A stretch of 64,000 nucleotides of DNA from Vibrio aerogenes. Its GTDB lineage: Bacteria > Pseudomonadota > Gammaproteobacteria > Enterobacterales > Vibrionaceae. Shown in pieces: positions 40,619-48,441 of this stretch; within the stretch, counting starts at the first letter, position 1, and each line of letters begins with the position of its first letter. A program made the translations under genes and the position numbers. The notes beneath the pieces were generated by a model that was not told the origin of the DNA, did no database searches, and was given only the letters and a program-made list of their open reading frames with translations. The stretch spans positions 3,596,001 through 3,660,000 of the forward strand of contig NZ_AP024861.1 in NCBI RefSeq assembly GCF_024346755.1, in the 5' to 3' direction.

Positions 40619-41422
40619 ATGTCTACTTTAGACCAATACAAAGATAAGTATTTTTTCCATTTCACTCACTTAGCTAATCTTAATGATATATTGGTTAATG
40701 GCTTGTTAAGTACAAACGAAAAAAAAGAAAGAAAAATTAAGCATTTAGATGTGGCCTCATCTGATATACAGTGCACTAGACATGAAATGGTAGTGCCATG
40801 TGGACCAAAGGGAAAGATTCACGATTATGTCCCATTTTATTTTTGTCCAAGAACTCCAATGTTTCTTAGCATTATTAAGTCAAGAAATTATGACCAGCCG
40901 TTTTTTATTACCTTTGCTGTCTCATTCGAGAAACTTAAAAGTAAAAAATTTGTTTTTACAAATAAAGCTGCAAATAGAAGGTTTGAACCACCTGAGTTCT
41001 ATGATTGTCCAACACAACTTGATAAATTAAGTTGGGATATTATTGAAAGTAGGTCATGGGGGTGTACTGATGACTCTATTAAACATAAAAAAATGGCAGA
41101 AGCACTTCATTATAAAAAGTTTAACCTTTCCGATGTAGATTATATTGTTGTTTGGAAGGAACAAATTAAAGATTTTGTAAAAAAAGCATTTAATAAAAAT
41201 GGAATTAATTGCCCTCCGATCTACCTTGATGGGAAAAACAAATATTATCACTACTATTATGATCTAAACTGCAATGAAAAAAATTGTTCTTTGGTTCATG
41301 GTCCGATAATTACGAGAGCAACATTTATAAATATTGTAGAGAAAGTAAACGAGAATAGGAGAACTGTTAATGATCACTATAAGTTTGATGATATTGAAGA
41401 TGCTTTACCCCCTCTGTCAGAA
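40619..41422 (+). CDS. DarT-like (DUF4433) DNA ADP-ribosyltransferase, 3' end disrupted by an IS
   Basis: A 268-aa protein with the DarT signature: FHFTHLANLNDIL (about 13-25), then HDYVPFYFCPRTPM (68-81), and the segment HKKMAEALHYKKF, in which E161 aligns with the catalytic Glu of DarT. DarT proteins use NAD+ to ADP-ribosylate bases in DNA and act as toxins or phage-abortive effectors, normally with a DarG macrodomain antitoxin. No DarG is seen in this window. The start at 40619 has GAGGA upstream. The final residues Ser-Glu-stop lie inside the IS3 left end, so the native C-terminus has been replaced. The gene is strongly AT-rich. Confidence 0.82.
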
Positions 41423-41474
41423 TAGTTGCCACTGTTAAAAATTAACCAGTCATAGGGGAGGTTAAAGAGGAATG

Positions 41475-41975
41475 ATGACCCGCTATTCACCAGAAAGAAA
41501 AGAAGCGATCCTGAAAAAAATGTTACCCCCACATTCACTTTCTGTCGCTCAACTGGCAAAAGAAGAAGGGATTTGTGAAGCAACCCTGTACAATTGGCGA
41601 AAAGCATTCAGAGAATCAGGAGTCGTTTTGCCAGACAGTCATACTTCATCTTCACAATGGTCCGCACAAACCAAACTGGCCGTTGTTGCCGACACCCTTT
41701 CTATGACTGAAGCAGAGCTCAGTCAGTACTGCCGTGAAAAAGGCCTGTACCCTGAGCAGGTTCATCAGTGGCGCAGTGAATGTATGCAGGGCTTTATGTC
41801 GGCTAAAGAAAGGGAAGCGGAAGCGAAAAAACAGGCAAAGGCCGATAAACAGGAAATCAAAGCCCTGAAAAAAGAGCTGCGACATAAAGAAAAAGCACTC
41901 GCTGAAACTGCAGCTTTACTGGTGCTGAGAAAAAAGCTCAGAGCCTTTTACGGGGAAGATCCCGGGGACGACTGA
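41475..41975 (+). CDS. IS3-family transposase OrfA
   Basis: A 166-aa protein with an N-terminal HTH (YSPERKEAILKKMLPPHSLSVAQLAKEEGICEATLYNWRKAF) and a second HTH-like segment around residues 70-100. A leucine-zipper-like coiled coil rich in Lys and Glu (AKERAEAKKQAK-type) follows. This is the DNA-binding half of the transposase. At 41930-41936 lies A AAA AAG in the right frame for -1 slippage into orfB. The start is either of two adjacent ATGs (41472 or 41475). Confidence 0.88.
   Translation: MTRYSPERKEAILKKMLPPHSLSVAQLAKEEGICEATLYNWRKAFRESGVVLPDSHTSSSQWSAQTKLAVVADTLSMTEAELSQYCREKGLYPEQVHQWRSECMQGFMSAKEREAEAKKQAKADKQEIKALKKELRHKEKALAETAALLVLRKKLRAFYGEDPGDD
41930..41936 (+). promoter_or_regulatory. 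Programmed -1 frameshift site in the IS
   Basis: The heptamer A AAA AAG is read in the orfA frame as AGA AAA AAG. A -1 shift enters the open orfB frame and continues without a stop to 43030. A GGGGAAGATCCC stem lies about 14 nt downstream and could act as stimulator. Confidence 0.75.
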
Positions 41976-43030
41976 CCTCAACCGAAGACAGGAAAAGTCT
42001 CATAGCACTGATCCATGAAGCCTGCCAGAGTGGTTGCCGGTTAATCAGAGCCTGTGATGAAGCGCAGATTGATTTACGGACTTACCGCCGCTGGTATCAG
42101 GGTGGAAAGGTTCAGGCCGATCAAAGACCACAGGCATTGAGACCGGCGCCGGTCAACAAGCTTTCAGAGCAGGAACGAAGGGCGATTATCGACATCTGTA
42201 ATACTGCAGAATATGCCAGTCTGCCGCCCGCGCAGATTGTTCCGGCCTTGTTGGATAAAGGAGAATATATTGCCAGTGAATCGAGTTTTTACCGGGTCTT
42301 AAAAGCAGCAGGACAGCTGACCGGGAGAGGTCGCCAGAAGAGCCGACAAAAAGTTGTAAAACCAACGAGTTATACTGCGACACAGCCAAATCAGGTCCAC
42401 ACCTGGGATATCACCTATCTGCCTTCAACGGTACGTGGTCAGTTTTACTACCTGTATCTGATTGAAGATATTTACAGCCGGAAAATCGTGGGTTATGAGG
42501 TGCATGAAACCGAATGTGGTGAGTTGGCGTCAGAATTATTGCAACGGACAGTGTTCCGGGAAAAATGTTTTCAACAGGCGTTGGTCCTGCACTCAGATAA
42601 CGGCAGCCCGATGAAGTCCCTGACACTGAAAGCAAAAATGGAAGAGCTTGGCGTGCTCTCTTCTTACAGCCGTCCGCGGGTGAGTAATGATAACCCTTAT
42701 GTGGAATCGCTGTTCCGGACGTTGAAATATATCCCGCAATGGCCATCAAATGGATTTAGAAGTCTGAACGATGCCAGAGAATGGGTAGAGCGATTCGTTC
42801 AGTGGTATAACACGGAGCACAAACACAGTGCGCTCAATTACGTGACGCCAGATGAGCGTCATCATGGAAAAGACAAACAGATTTTAGAAAACCGCAAACA
42901 GGTCTTGATGTTACACCGAGAGGCGAATCCAGCGCGCTGGTCAGGAAATATCAGGAACTGTGAGCCAGTTGGTAAGGTTGAATTAAACCCGGACAAAACA
43001 CCAGAAATTGACGAAGAAAAAGCAGCTTAA
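41936..43030 (+). CDS. IS3-family transposase OrfB (DDE integrase domain)
   Basis: The frame is open from the frameshift site; the first ATG is at 42137 (297 aa from there). The upstream part encodes LIHEACQSGCRLIRACDEAQIDLRTYRRW, the usual OrfB N-terminal HTH. The rve catalytic core has HTWDITYLP (first Asp), VLHSDNGSPM (second Asp), and SNDNPYVESLFRTLKY (Glu), the DDE triad. It is made mainly as an OrfAB fusion. Apparently intact, so the element may be active. Confidence 0.9.
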   Translation, partial: AQSLLRGRSRGRLTSTEDRKSLIALIHEACQSGCRLIRACDEAQIDLRTYRRWYQGGKVQADQRPQALRPAPVNKLSEQERRAIIDICNTAEYASLPPAQIVPALLDKGEYIASESSFYRVLKAAGQLTGRGRQKSRQKVVKPTSYTATQPNQVHTWDITYLPSTVRGQFYYLYLIEDIYSRKIVGYEVHETECGELASELLQRTVFREKCFQQALVLHSDNGSPMKSLTLKAKMEELGVLSSYSRPRVSNDNPYVESLFRTLKYIPQWPSNGFRSLNDAREWVERFVQWYNTEHKHSALNYVTPDERHHGKDKQILENRKQVLMLHREANPARWSGNIRNCEPVGKVELNPDKTPEIDEEKAA

Positions 43031-43041
43031 ATATTAAGCAG

Positions 43042-43122
43042 ATGATGACAACTATCTTGAAAAACACCGTATTTCAGCAACAAAGATTGAATTTGAAAAT
43101 GGAAACATTATACTTGGCTAAT
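43042..43122 (+). pseudogene. Remnant 3' end of the gene split by the IS
   Basis: An open frame immediately after the IS end encodes ...YLEKHRISATKIEFENGNIILG-stop on the plus strand, in AT-rich sequence like the DarT-like gene. It has no start of its own. The simplest reading is that it is the original C-terminus of the DarT-like protein, or of a gene directly after it, cut off by the insertion. The rest of 43123-43363 has nothing I recognise. Confidence 0.45.
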
Positions 43123-43363
43123 TAAATAGCCCTAACAGGTATTTAAGGTTTCAAGATACTTTGTCTTATCTGATACTAGCATATTAGAGCATTTGTACTA
43201 ACATGCTTTTGTCCGTGCGACCTGAAGTCGTATGAAGCGTTGTTCATCGCTTTATGAGTGAACCATCTGTTTATTCAGAAGCCAAATGCGCATAACTCAG
43301 ACCAGAATCCTTGACATAACATTCACAAATAAAGAACACTGAACCGTACTTATCCCCAAATAC

Positions 43364-44596
43364 TCAAACCAACCCCTCATATCTTCCCAAAGAAACATCC
43401 TCCCCAAACCCAAGATAATCAACCCAAATCCTCAACGCCTCTGATTTCTCACTCAAATACTGGCTGCGGTTATATATCCCGGATACTCCAGCAACCGTAT
43501 GCCCTAGCAGGTGATCAACTACATGCGGTGCAACGCCTAAATCATTTAGCTTGGTGGCAATCGTCCGGCGTAAGTCGTGAATTGACCATGATTCCTGATG
43601 GTCTAGTTTCTTCCATAAAATCCGGCAATACTGGCTGACTGATTCCGGTGATTTTTCACCGCCAAGCACAAAGCCTGTTTTCTGAGTTTCAAACTTCAGT
43701 TCCAGTAACCAAGGAATGATTGCATCCGGAATGGGGCGAATAATCATTTCAGAGTTTTTACTATTCGCTTTTGGCACCGTCCAAAGTTGCTGATGAAAAT
43801 CCCATTCATCCCATGTTGATAAGCGCACTTCCTGTGTCCGGGCACCAAAAATGACCAGTAACAGAATCAGCCGCTGATAGTATGGGAGTACTTTGTCACC
43901 CTGAATCAGTTCAAGTAATTGTGTGAGTTCTTCATCACTCAACACGCGATCCCGTTTCGCCTGCTTCTTACCTACATCACTGATTATCAGGTCATCTAAG
44001 GCATGGCTGAGGGCAAAGCCCCGCTTACGGCAGAAAATCAGCGCCTGTTTACAATTCTGGAAAATATACCCGGCTGCAACAGGTGCCGCTTTTCGTTTTC
44101 CCGAACCCCGGCGGACTTTATCGAAACAGGAACACCATAATGAAGTGGAAACATCAGCAAGCGGATACCTCCCAAGCGTAGGATAAATATGTCGTTCAAA
44201 CTGTGCCTGATGCCGCTTGTAATTTTTCCGGTTTTCTTTCGCATAGTGCTTCAGCCAGTAGTCCAGTGCTTCTTTAACCGTCACCGGGTATTGGCGACTT
44301 GCTCTTAACAAGTTCATTTCAACACCTGGATCTTTACCGTTATCCAACCACTCCCGGCAGCGATCGCGCTTTTCTCTTGCCTGCTTCAGTGAAGTTTCCG
44401 GATACGAACCCAAACCTAATAATTTTGGATTGGTCTCCCGTCCGCCTAACCGATAACGATAAATCCAGCCTATTGCACCGTTTTTAGAAATCCGGGCTGA
44501 TAACCCGGAACCATCAGAAATGACGCTTTGACCCTCGTAAGGTTTCCCATAAATTGCTTTTAAGAATCTATCATTGATTTTATTTGTTGTTGCCAT
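43364..44596 (-). CDS. int: Tyrosine-type site-specific integrase (P4 family)
   Basis: A 410-aa integrase. The N-terminal DUF4102-like arm-binding domain begins NKINDRFLKAIYGKPYEGQSVISDGSGL. A SAM-like core-binding domain follows. The catalytic domain has the Arg in FGARTQEVRLSTW, HDLRRTIATKL (His-x-x-Arg), HLLGHTV and the nucleophile Tyr in GIYNRSQYL. It integrates and excises the island at fis. The start at 44596 has CAGGTG upstream; the ATG at 44650 lies in the arm repeats. Reading inward from attR is the usual position. Confidence 0.94.
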   Translation of the reverse strand: MATTNKINDRFLKAIYGKPYEGQSVISDGSGLSARISKNGAIGWIYRYRLGGRETNPKLLGLGSYPETSLKQAREKRDRCREWLDNGKDPGVEMNLLRASRQYPVTVKEALDYWLKHYAKENRKNYKRHQAQFERHIYPTLGRYPLADVSTSLWCSCFDKVRRGSGKRKAAPVAAGYIFQNCKQALIFCRKRGFALSHALDDLIISDVGKKQAKRDRVLSDEELTQLLELIQGDKVLPYYQRLILLLVIFGARTQEVRLSTWDEWDFHQQLWTVPKANSKNSEMIIRPIPDAIIPWLLELKFETQKTGFVLGGEKSPESVSQYCRILWKKLDHQESWSIHDLRRTIATKLNDLGVAPHVVDHLLGHTVAGVSGIYNRSQYLSEKSEALRIWVDYLGFGEDVSLGRYEGLV

Positions 44597-44628
44597 ACAA
44601 GCACCTGGCCGGATAAAACAGCCTTCTG

Positions 44629-44677
44629 TGATACACACCATGATACACACATTTATTTGCGTAACGATGATACACGA
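44629..44677 (+). repeat. Right arm-type repeats (TGATACACAC boxes)
   Basis: TGATACACAC at 44629 and 44641 (12-bp spacing, as at the left end), plus a third partial box TGATACACGA at 44668. They lie upstream of int and probably bind the integrase N-terminal domain. They may also overlap the int promoter. Confidence 0.75.
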
Positions 44678-44776
44678 TGAACGAGAAAGAACAAATATAA
44701 CAATAAACTCTATATTTTCAATGCCTTAAAATGACAACCATAAATTTCAGGAAACAACAATGAACCATATACTTAT

Positions 44777-44796
44777 AATACGGCGTGAACTAAGCC
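44777..44796 (+). repeat. attR: second copy of the fis 3' end
   Basis: AATACGGCGTGAACTAAGCC repeats the fis tail with two changes; in the fis frame it reads Tyr-Gly-Val-Asn-stop. It is followed 22 bp later by a fis-terminator-like hairpin. Confidence 0.85.
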
Positions 44797-44818
44797 ATAT
44801 TCAGCAAGATATCGATCG

Positions 44819-44852
44819 AAGCACTAACAAAAATTTGTTGGTGCTTTTTTTA
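44819..44852 (+). terminator. Second copy of the fis terminator, beyond the island
   Basis: GAAGCACTAACAA / TTGTTGGTGCTT with a 4-nt loop is followed by seven T. It is related in sequence to the hairpin after fis at 33705, and no gene precedes it now. It is best explained as the displaced original fis terminator or the island's version of it. Confidence 0.85.
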
Positions 44853-44921
44853 TTTCAGTCATGAGGAATCAAACAGCCTTCTGTCAGGCAGCCTTTACGG
44901 TGTTGTAGCTTACTTCGGGTC

Positions 44922-45407
44922 TTATCCTTCACTCTGCCCGGCGTCATCCGCTTCAACCGCTTCAACCCAGAAGATACTCACTTCAGTTTTCACCACCCGC
45001 ACGATCTGACCTTGTTTCAATGGCTTCTCACTTCTGACTTTCCAGTTGATGCCTGAATAAGGATAAACGACATCATCAGAGGCCATATCCACATCACCAG
45101 AAAGACGAAAAGTGAGCTGAGCGAAGTCGGACTGAGACGATTGGGAGGAAGCGCGATTCTGGAGCAGGTGCAGTGGTTTCCAGAGAATCAACGCTAAACC
45201 TAATGAAAGGAGCGCACTCGACCAGAGGGCTGCATTCATCGTTACATCCAGCCACCCAAACTGCATCATCAGGCCAGTCAGGAAAACCGCCAGCCCAATG
45301 AAGAACAGAATAAACGTCGCAAAACCAAACACCGCGACTTCAATGACCAATAACAGAACCCCAAGTGTCATCAGCACTTCAGGAAAATGTGCAATCACCC
45401 AAACCAT
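44922..45407 (-). CDS. NfeD-family membrane protein
   Basis: A 161-aa protein with two or three hydrophobic segments (about 8-75) and a C-terminal OB-fold-like domain (LSGDVDMASDDVVYPYSGINWKVRSEKPLKQGQIVRVV), the layout of short NfeD/YbbK proteins. These work with SPFH (stomatin-like) proteins in membrane microdomains. The SPFH partner gene ends 3 nt upstream, so they form an operon. It is the first chromosomal gene right of the island. Confidence 0.88.
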   Translation of the reverse strand: MVWVIAHFPEVLMTLGVLLLVIEVAVFGFATFILFFIGLAVFLTGLMMQFGWLDVTMNAALWSSALLSLGLALILWKPLHLLQNRASSQSSQSDFAQLTFRLSGDVDMASDDVVYPYSGINWKVRSEKPLKQGQIVRVVKTEVSIFWVEAVEADDAGQSEG

Positions 45408-45410
45408 GAC

Positions 45411-46361
45411 TTAACTGCCCGCTTTTGAATTCAGTGTATTAATAATCGACATCCCCTGTGCGACCAGTGCTGTGGCATCGGTTGCATTATCAGGTAACAG
45501 CACCACCGAGGACTCTTTTGCAATCGCCTGCTTCGCTTCAATCGCTTTGGTAGCCAGATCGAGCTGAATCGCTTTCTGTCCCCGTTCAGTATTGGCGGCT
45601 TCCCCAACGACTTCCAGAGCTTTTGCCCGTGCATCTGCAACCGCAATAATCGCTTTCGCTTCCCCTTCAGCCCGGAGAATCTGTTCCGCTTTATCAGCTT
45701 CAGCCGCCAGTACCTGCGCCTGTTTTTTCCCTTCGGCGACGTTGATCGCGGCCTGACGATCCCCTTCGGATTCCAGAATTTGCGCCCGTTTCACCCGTTC
45801 TGCTTTCATCTGAGCTTCCATCGATTCCATAATCGAACTTGGCGGCACAATATCTTTCACTTCATAACGCAGTACCTGAATGCCCCACGGTTCAGCAGCC
45901 AGATTGATCGCACTGACAATATTTGTATTGAGCATATCCCGCTCTTCAAAGGTCCGATCCAATTCCATTTTACCCAACTCAGAACGCATGGTTGTTTGCG
46001 CCAATTGCGTGACAGCAAACACATAATCATCCACACCATAAGTTGCTTTGTATGGATCCAGCACCCGGAAATACAACACACCATCCACCACCAGCGAAAT
46101 GTTGTCTTTGGTAATCGCAGACTGGGAAGGCACATCCTGCGCCTGCTCTTTCAGGCTTCTCTGAGCCGACACCTTGTCAATAAAAGGAATAATGACATTC
46201 ATTCCCGCAAGCTTCGTCGACTGGTATTTCCCGAAACGTTCCACCAGATACGCCTGATTCTGGGGCACAAACTTAATTGCAGAACGCAATAAAATAATGA
46301 TGAGCAGCAAAATCCCTACAGGCAGGATATTGTCCTGAATGATATAAATAAAAAATTCCAT
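45411..46361 (-). CDS. qmcA: SPFH/stomatin-domain protein (QmcA-like)
   Basis: A 316-aa protein. An N-terminal membrane anchor (ILPVGILLLIIILL) is followed by the SPFH/Band-7 domain (VPQNQAYLVERFGKYQ... FRVLDPYKATYGVDDY) and a long Ala/Glu-rich coiled coil (VKRAQILESEGDRQAAINVAEGKKQ...). Members oligomerise in the inner membrane and are paired with NfeD, as here. The E. coli homologue is QmcA (YbbK). The exact role is unclear. Confidence 0.88.
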   Translation of the reverse strand: MEFFIYIIQDNILPVGILLLIIILLRSAIKFVPQNQAYLVERFGKYQSTKLAGMNVIIPFIDKVSAQRSLKEQAQDVPSQSAITKDNISLVVDGVLYFRVLDPYKATYGVDDYVFAVTQLAQTTMRSELGKMELDRTFEERDMLNTNIVSAINLAAEPWGIQVLRYEVKDIVPPSSIMESMEAQMKAERVKRAQILESEGDRQAAINVAEGKKQAQVLAAEADKAEQILRAEGEAKAIIAVADARAKALEVVGEAANTERGQKAIQLDLATKAIEAKQAIAKESSVVLLPDNATDATALVAQGMSIINTLNSKAGS

Positions 46362-46679
46362 CAGATGTTCCTGTTATGTCCGATTAAAGAATGATGACAC
46401 GATTCCGGTTATCTTCGTTTGCCGTGTGGCAAATAGAGTATATCAAACATATGAAATATTATTATTATAGCTGTTGATAAACCGGGGCAAACTGAGGATA
46501 CAAATTTCAGCAAAATCTCACAGAACAACGTTCAATCACTTTGCGTTCAATATTTTCATTGAAATATTAAAAATATCAATTGAACTTTGTTCACAAAAAA
46601 GGCAGTCTCTTGCACAGATAAAGATAAACCTGTGTCTGAAAAAACACCCCGTCAGCTCACGTTAATGAAATAGTATTCC
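46362..46679. other. Intergenic region between qmcA and the glycosyltransferase block
   Basis: 318 bp, AT-rich, with AATATTT / AAATATT inverted repeats near 46550-46590. It should hold divergent promoters for qmcA and the GT32 gene. No gene is supported. Confidence 0.4.
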
Positions 46680-47462
46680 ATGACAATTCCTAAAAAAATT
46701 CACTACTGCTGGTTCGGTGGGAACGAACTACCTGAACTCACCATTCAATGTATCGAGAGTTGGAAAAAATTCTGCCCTGATTATGAAATTATCCGCTGGG
46801 ATGAAAGCAATGTTGACCTGAATTCATGTCAGTTTGTGAAAGAAGCTTATGCGGCAAAGCAATGGGCATTCGTTTCCGATTACATCAGGCTGAAAGTCGT
46901 GGAAGCCTGTGGGGGAATCTACCTCGACACAGATGTTGAGCTGCTTACCAGTCTGGAGCCTTTTTTAAACTTGCAGGCATTTATGGGATTCCAGTTTGAT
47001 GACCGGCATCTCGTGGCTTCCGGACTGGGCTTTGGCGCGATAGCTCATCATCCGGCTTTAAAAGCGTTAATGTCGACCTATGAACACATTCCTTTTATTC
47101 AGGCTAACGGAAGTTATGATACGACGCCATGTCCGGACCGGGATACCCGTGTTCTGGAACAATTTGGTCTGAAACGGAATAATACAACGCAGAGACTGGA
47201 AGTTGAGCAGTACGCGATCACGATCTATTCATCAGACTATTTTTGCCCCAAATCTTATGAGGGTGATGAACATTTCACGGATAATACGGTTTCGGTTCAT
47301 CATTACGATGCTTCCTGGCTACCAGAACAAGAGAGAGAAAAGCTGCGCCTGAAAGTACATTACAAACAAAAATTTGGCCCAAAACTGGGTAAATTTATGT
47401 TTAAGAAGCACAAGCAATTATTAAAAATAAAGCGGTTACTGTCGGGAAATCAGCGTAAATAA
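46680..47462 (+). CDS. GT32-like glycosyltransferase (capsule/LPS sugar transferase)
   Basis: A 260-aa cytoplasmic glycosyltransferase. The N-terminus IPKKIHYCWFGGNELPE and the DXD metal/nucleotide-sugar motif in GGIYLDTDVELL are typical of the Gly_transf_sug / GT32 group that acts in polysaccharide and LPS outer-core synthesis. The sugar donor and acceptor cannot be read. It is the first of four glycosyltransferase genes in 3.4 kb, suggesting a surface-glycan locus. Confidence 0.85.
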   Translation: MTIPKKIHYCWFGGNELPELTIQCIESWKKFCPDYEIIRWDESNVDLNSCQFVKEAYAAKQWAFVSDYIRLKVVEACGGIYLDTDVELLTSLEPFLNLQAFMGFQFDDRHLVASGLGFGAIAHHPALKALMSTYEHIPFIQANGSYDTTPCPDRDTRVLEQFGLKRNNTTQRLEVEQYAITIYSSDYFCPKSYEGDEHFTDNTVSVHHYDASWLPEQEREKLRLKVHYKQKFGPKLGKFMFKKHKQLLKIKRLLSGNQRK

Positions 47463-47516
47463 CAGCCTCTTATCTGCTAATGAATTCCTGACTATTATTT
47501 GAAAGGGCGTAACATC

Positions 47517-48392
47517 GTGAATCACTCATCAGAAAACAATCATCTCATCAGTGTGATTATTCCTGTTTATCATGTGGAAGATTATCTTGCTGAATGCTTA
47601 CTGTCAGTCATTACCCAATCTTTTAAGCATATTGAAATCATTTGTATTATCGATGGCTCAAAAGATAACAGTTTTAATATTGCCAGATATTATCAGATGT
47701 GTGATGACAGAATAAAAATTATCTGGCAGGAAAATCAGGGGTTATCCGGTGCGAGAAATACCGGACTGGAAGTCGCTCAGGGAGATTTTATTTTCTTTCT
47801 GGACTCAGATGACTTCCTTAAACAGGATGCTTTAGCATCTTTATATCAGTATATTGAACAATATGATGTCGTCAGTGGTGCAGTCCTGAATTATGTACAG
47901 GATACAGGGGTTACCCGGCCTTTTTGCCAGCACAGGCAAACCGGTGAAATTGACATTCAGGACAATTTTTATTCACTGGAAACTGTTGTATGGAATAAGT
48001 TATATCGCTCAGAAGTGGTTAAAAATCTCAGGTTTATCCCCAGACTGGTTCATGAAGATGAAGATTTTTACTGGAAAGTATTTTCACAACCTTTAAAAAT
48101 TTATGCCGCTGAATGCCATATTATCTATTACAGGATAAGAAGTGACTCGATTATGTCCAGTTTAAATCCAGATCCAGACTATCAATATAACTATATTCAA
48201 ATCATTGACTCTGCATATAGCCAGCTACAAGAAGCACCATCGTTAAAATATACGTTTTACAAAGCTGCATTACGGTTTTTGAAAATACTTATTTCCAGTG
48301 GTGCACCCTATCATGCATATGAAAACCACATTAAAATGAAGTATAAAATAAAAGACTCCCGGTTATGCAAATTTCGTTTTAAATATTTATAA
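47517..48392 (+). CDS. GT2 family glycosyltransferase A
   Basis: A 291-aa GT-A fold enzyme: ISVIIPVYHVEDYLAECLLSV at the N-terminus, the nucleotide-binding Asp of IIDGSKDNS, and the DXD-type FFLDSDDF. The start is taken as the GTG at 47517, with AAAGGG 9 nt before it. Bases 47652-47800 (central GT-A fold) are 147/149 identical, inverted, to the paralogue at 48442, while the 3' parts differ strongly. It probably adds a sugar to a surface polysaccharide. It converges on the paralogue. Confidence 0.85.
   Translation: MNHSSENNHLISVIIPVYHVEDYLAECLLSVITQSFKHIEIICIIDGSKDNSFNIARYYQMCDDRIKIIWQENQGLSGARNTGLEVAQGDFIFFLDSDDFLKQDALASLYQYIEQYDVVSGAVLNYVQDTGVTRPFCQHRQTGEIDIQDNFYSLETVVWNKLYRSEVVKNLRFIPRLVHEDEDFYWKVFSQPLKIYAAECHIIYYRIRSDSIMSSLNPDPDYQYNYIQIIDSAYSQLQEAPSLKYTFYKAALRFLKILISSGAPYHAYENHIKMKYKIKDSRLCKFRFKYL
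47652..47800 (+). repeat. 149-bp inverted repeat, copy 1 (in glycosyltransferase A)
   Basis: Read base by base, this stretch matches the reverse complement of 49061-49209 at 147 of 149 positions. The differences are T/C at 47682 and G/A at 47769. Similarity falls sharply outside. Confidence 0.92.
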
Positions 48393-48441
48393 GCCAAAGA
48401 TATTACATACAAGCCCGGCTAATCAGAATCCGGGCGACTAA

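Larger units (their letters stand above)
41417..43060 (+). mobile_element. IS3-family insertion sequence
   Basis: Imperfect terminal inverted repeats: TCAGAATAGTTGCCAC at 41417-41432 and the complement of TCAAGATAGTTGTCAT at 43045-43060 (12 of 16 match). They enclose orfA and orfB. The exact ends and target duplication could not be fixed by eye. It is inserted at the 3' end of the DarT-like gene. Confidence 0.85.
33662..44796. mobile_element. PICMI-like phage satellite (genomic island) integrated in the 3' end of fis
   Basis: About 11.1 kb is bounded by a 20-bp direct repeat, AATACGGCATGAACTAAACC at 33662 and AATACGGCGTGAACTAAGCC at 44777 (two mismatches). Similarity continues into the fis terminators on both sides. 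Inside are a P4-type tyrosine integrase at the right end, an AlpA-like regulator and a HUH replication endonuclease. No capsid, packaging or lysis genes are visible. From what is known of Vibrionaceae satellites, integration at fis with a minimal excision/replication set is the definition of phage-inducible chromosomal minimalist islands. Cargo: a 2-gene ATPase operon, a DarT-like gene and an IS3 element. Confidence 0.85.

Noticed and set aside
43061..43363. DarG antitoxin gene after the IS
   Set aside because: Only a short start-less tail remains; there is no macrodomain motif and no room for one.
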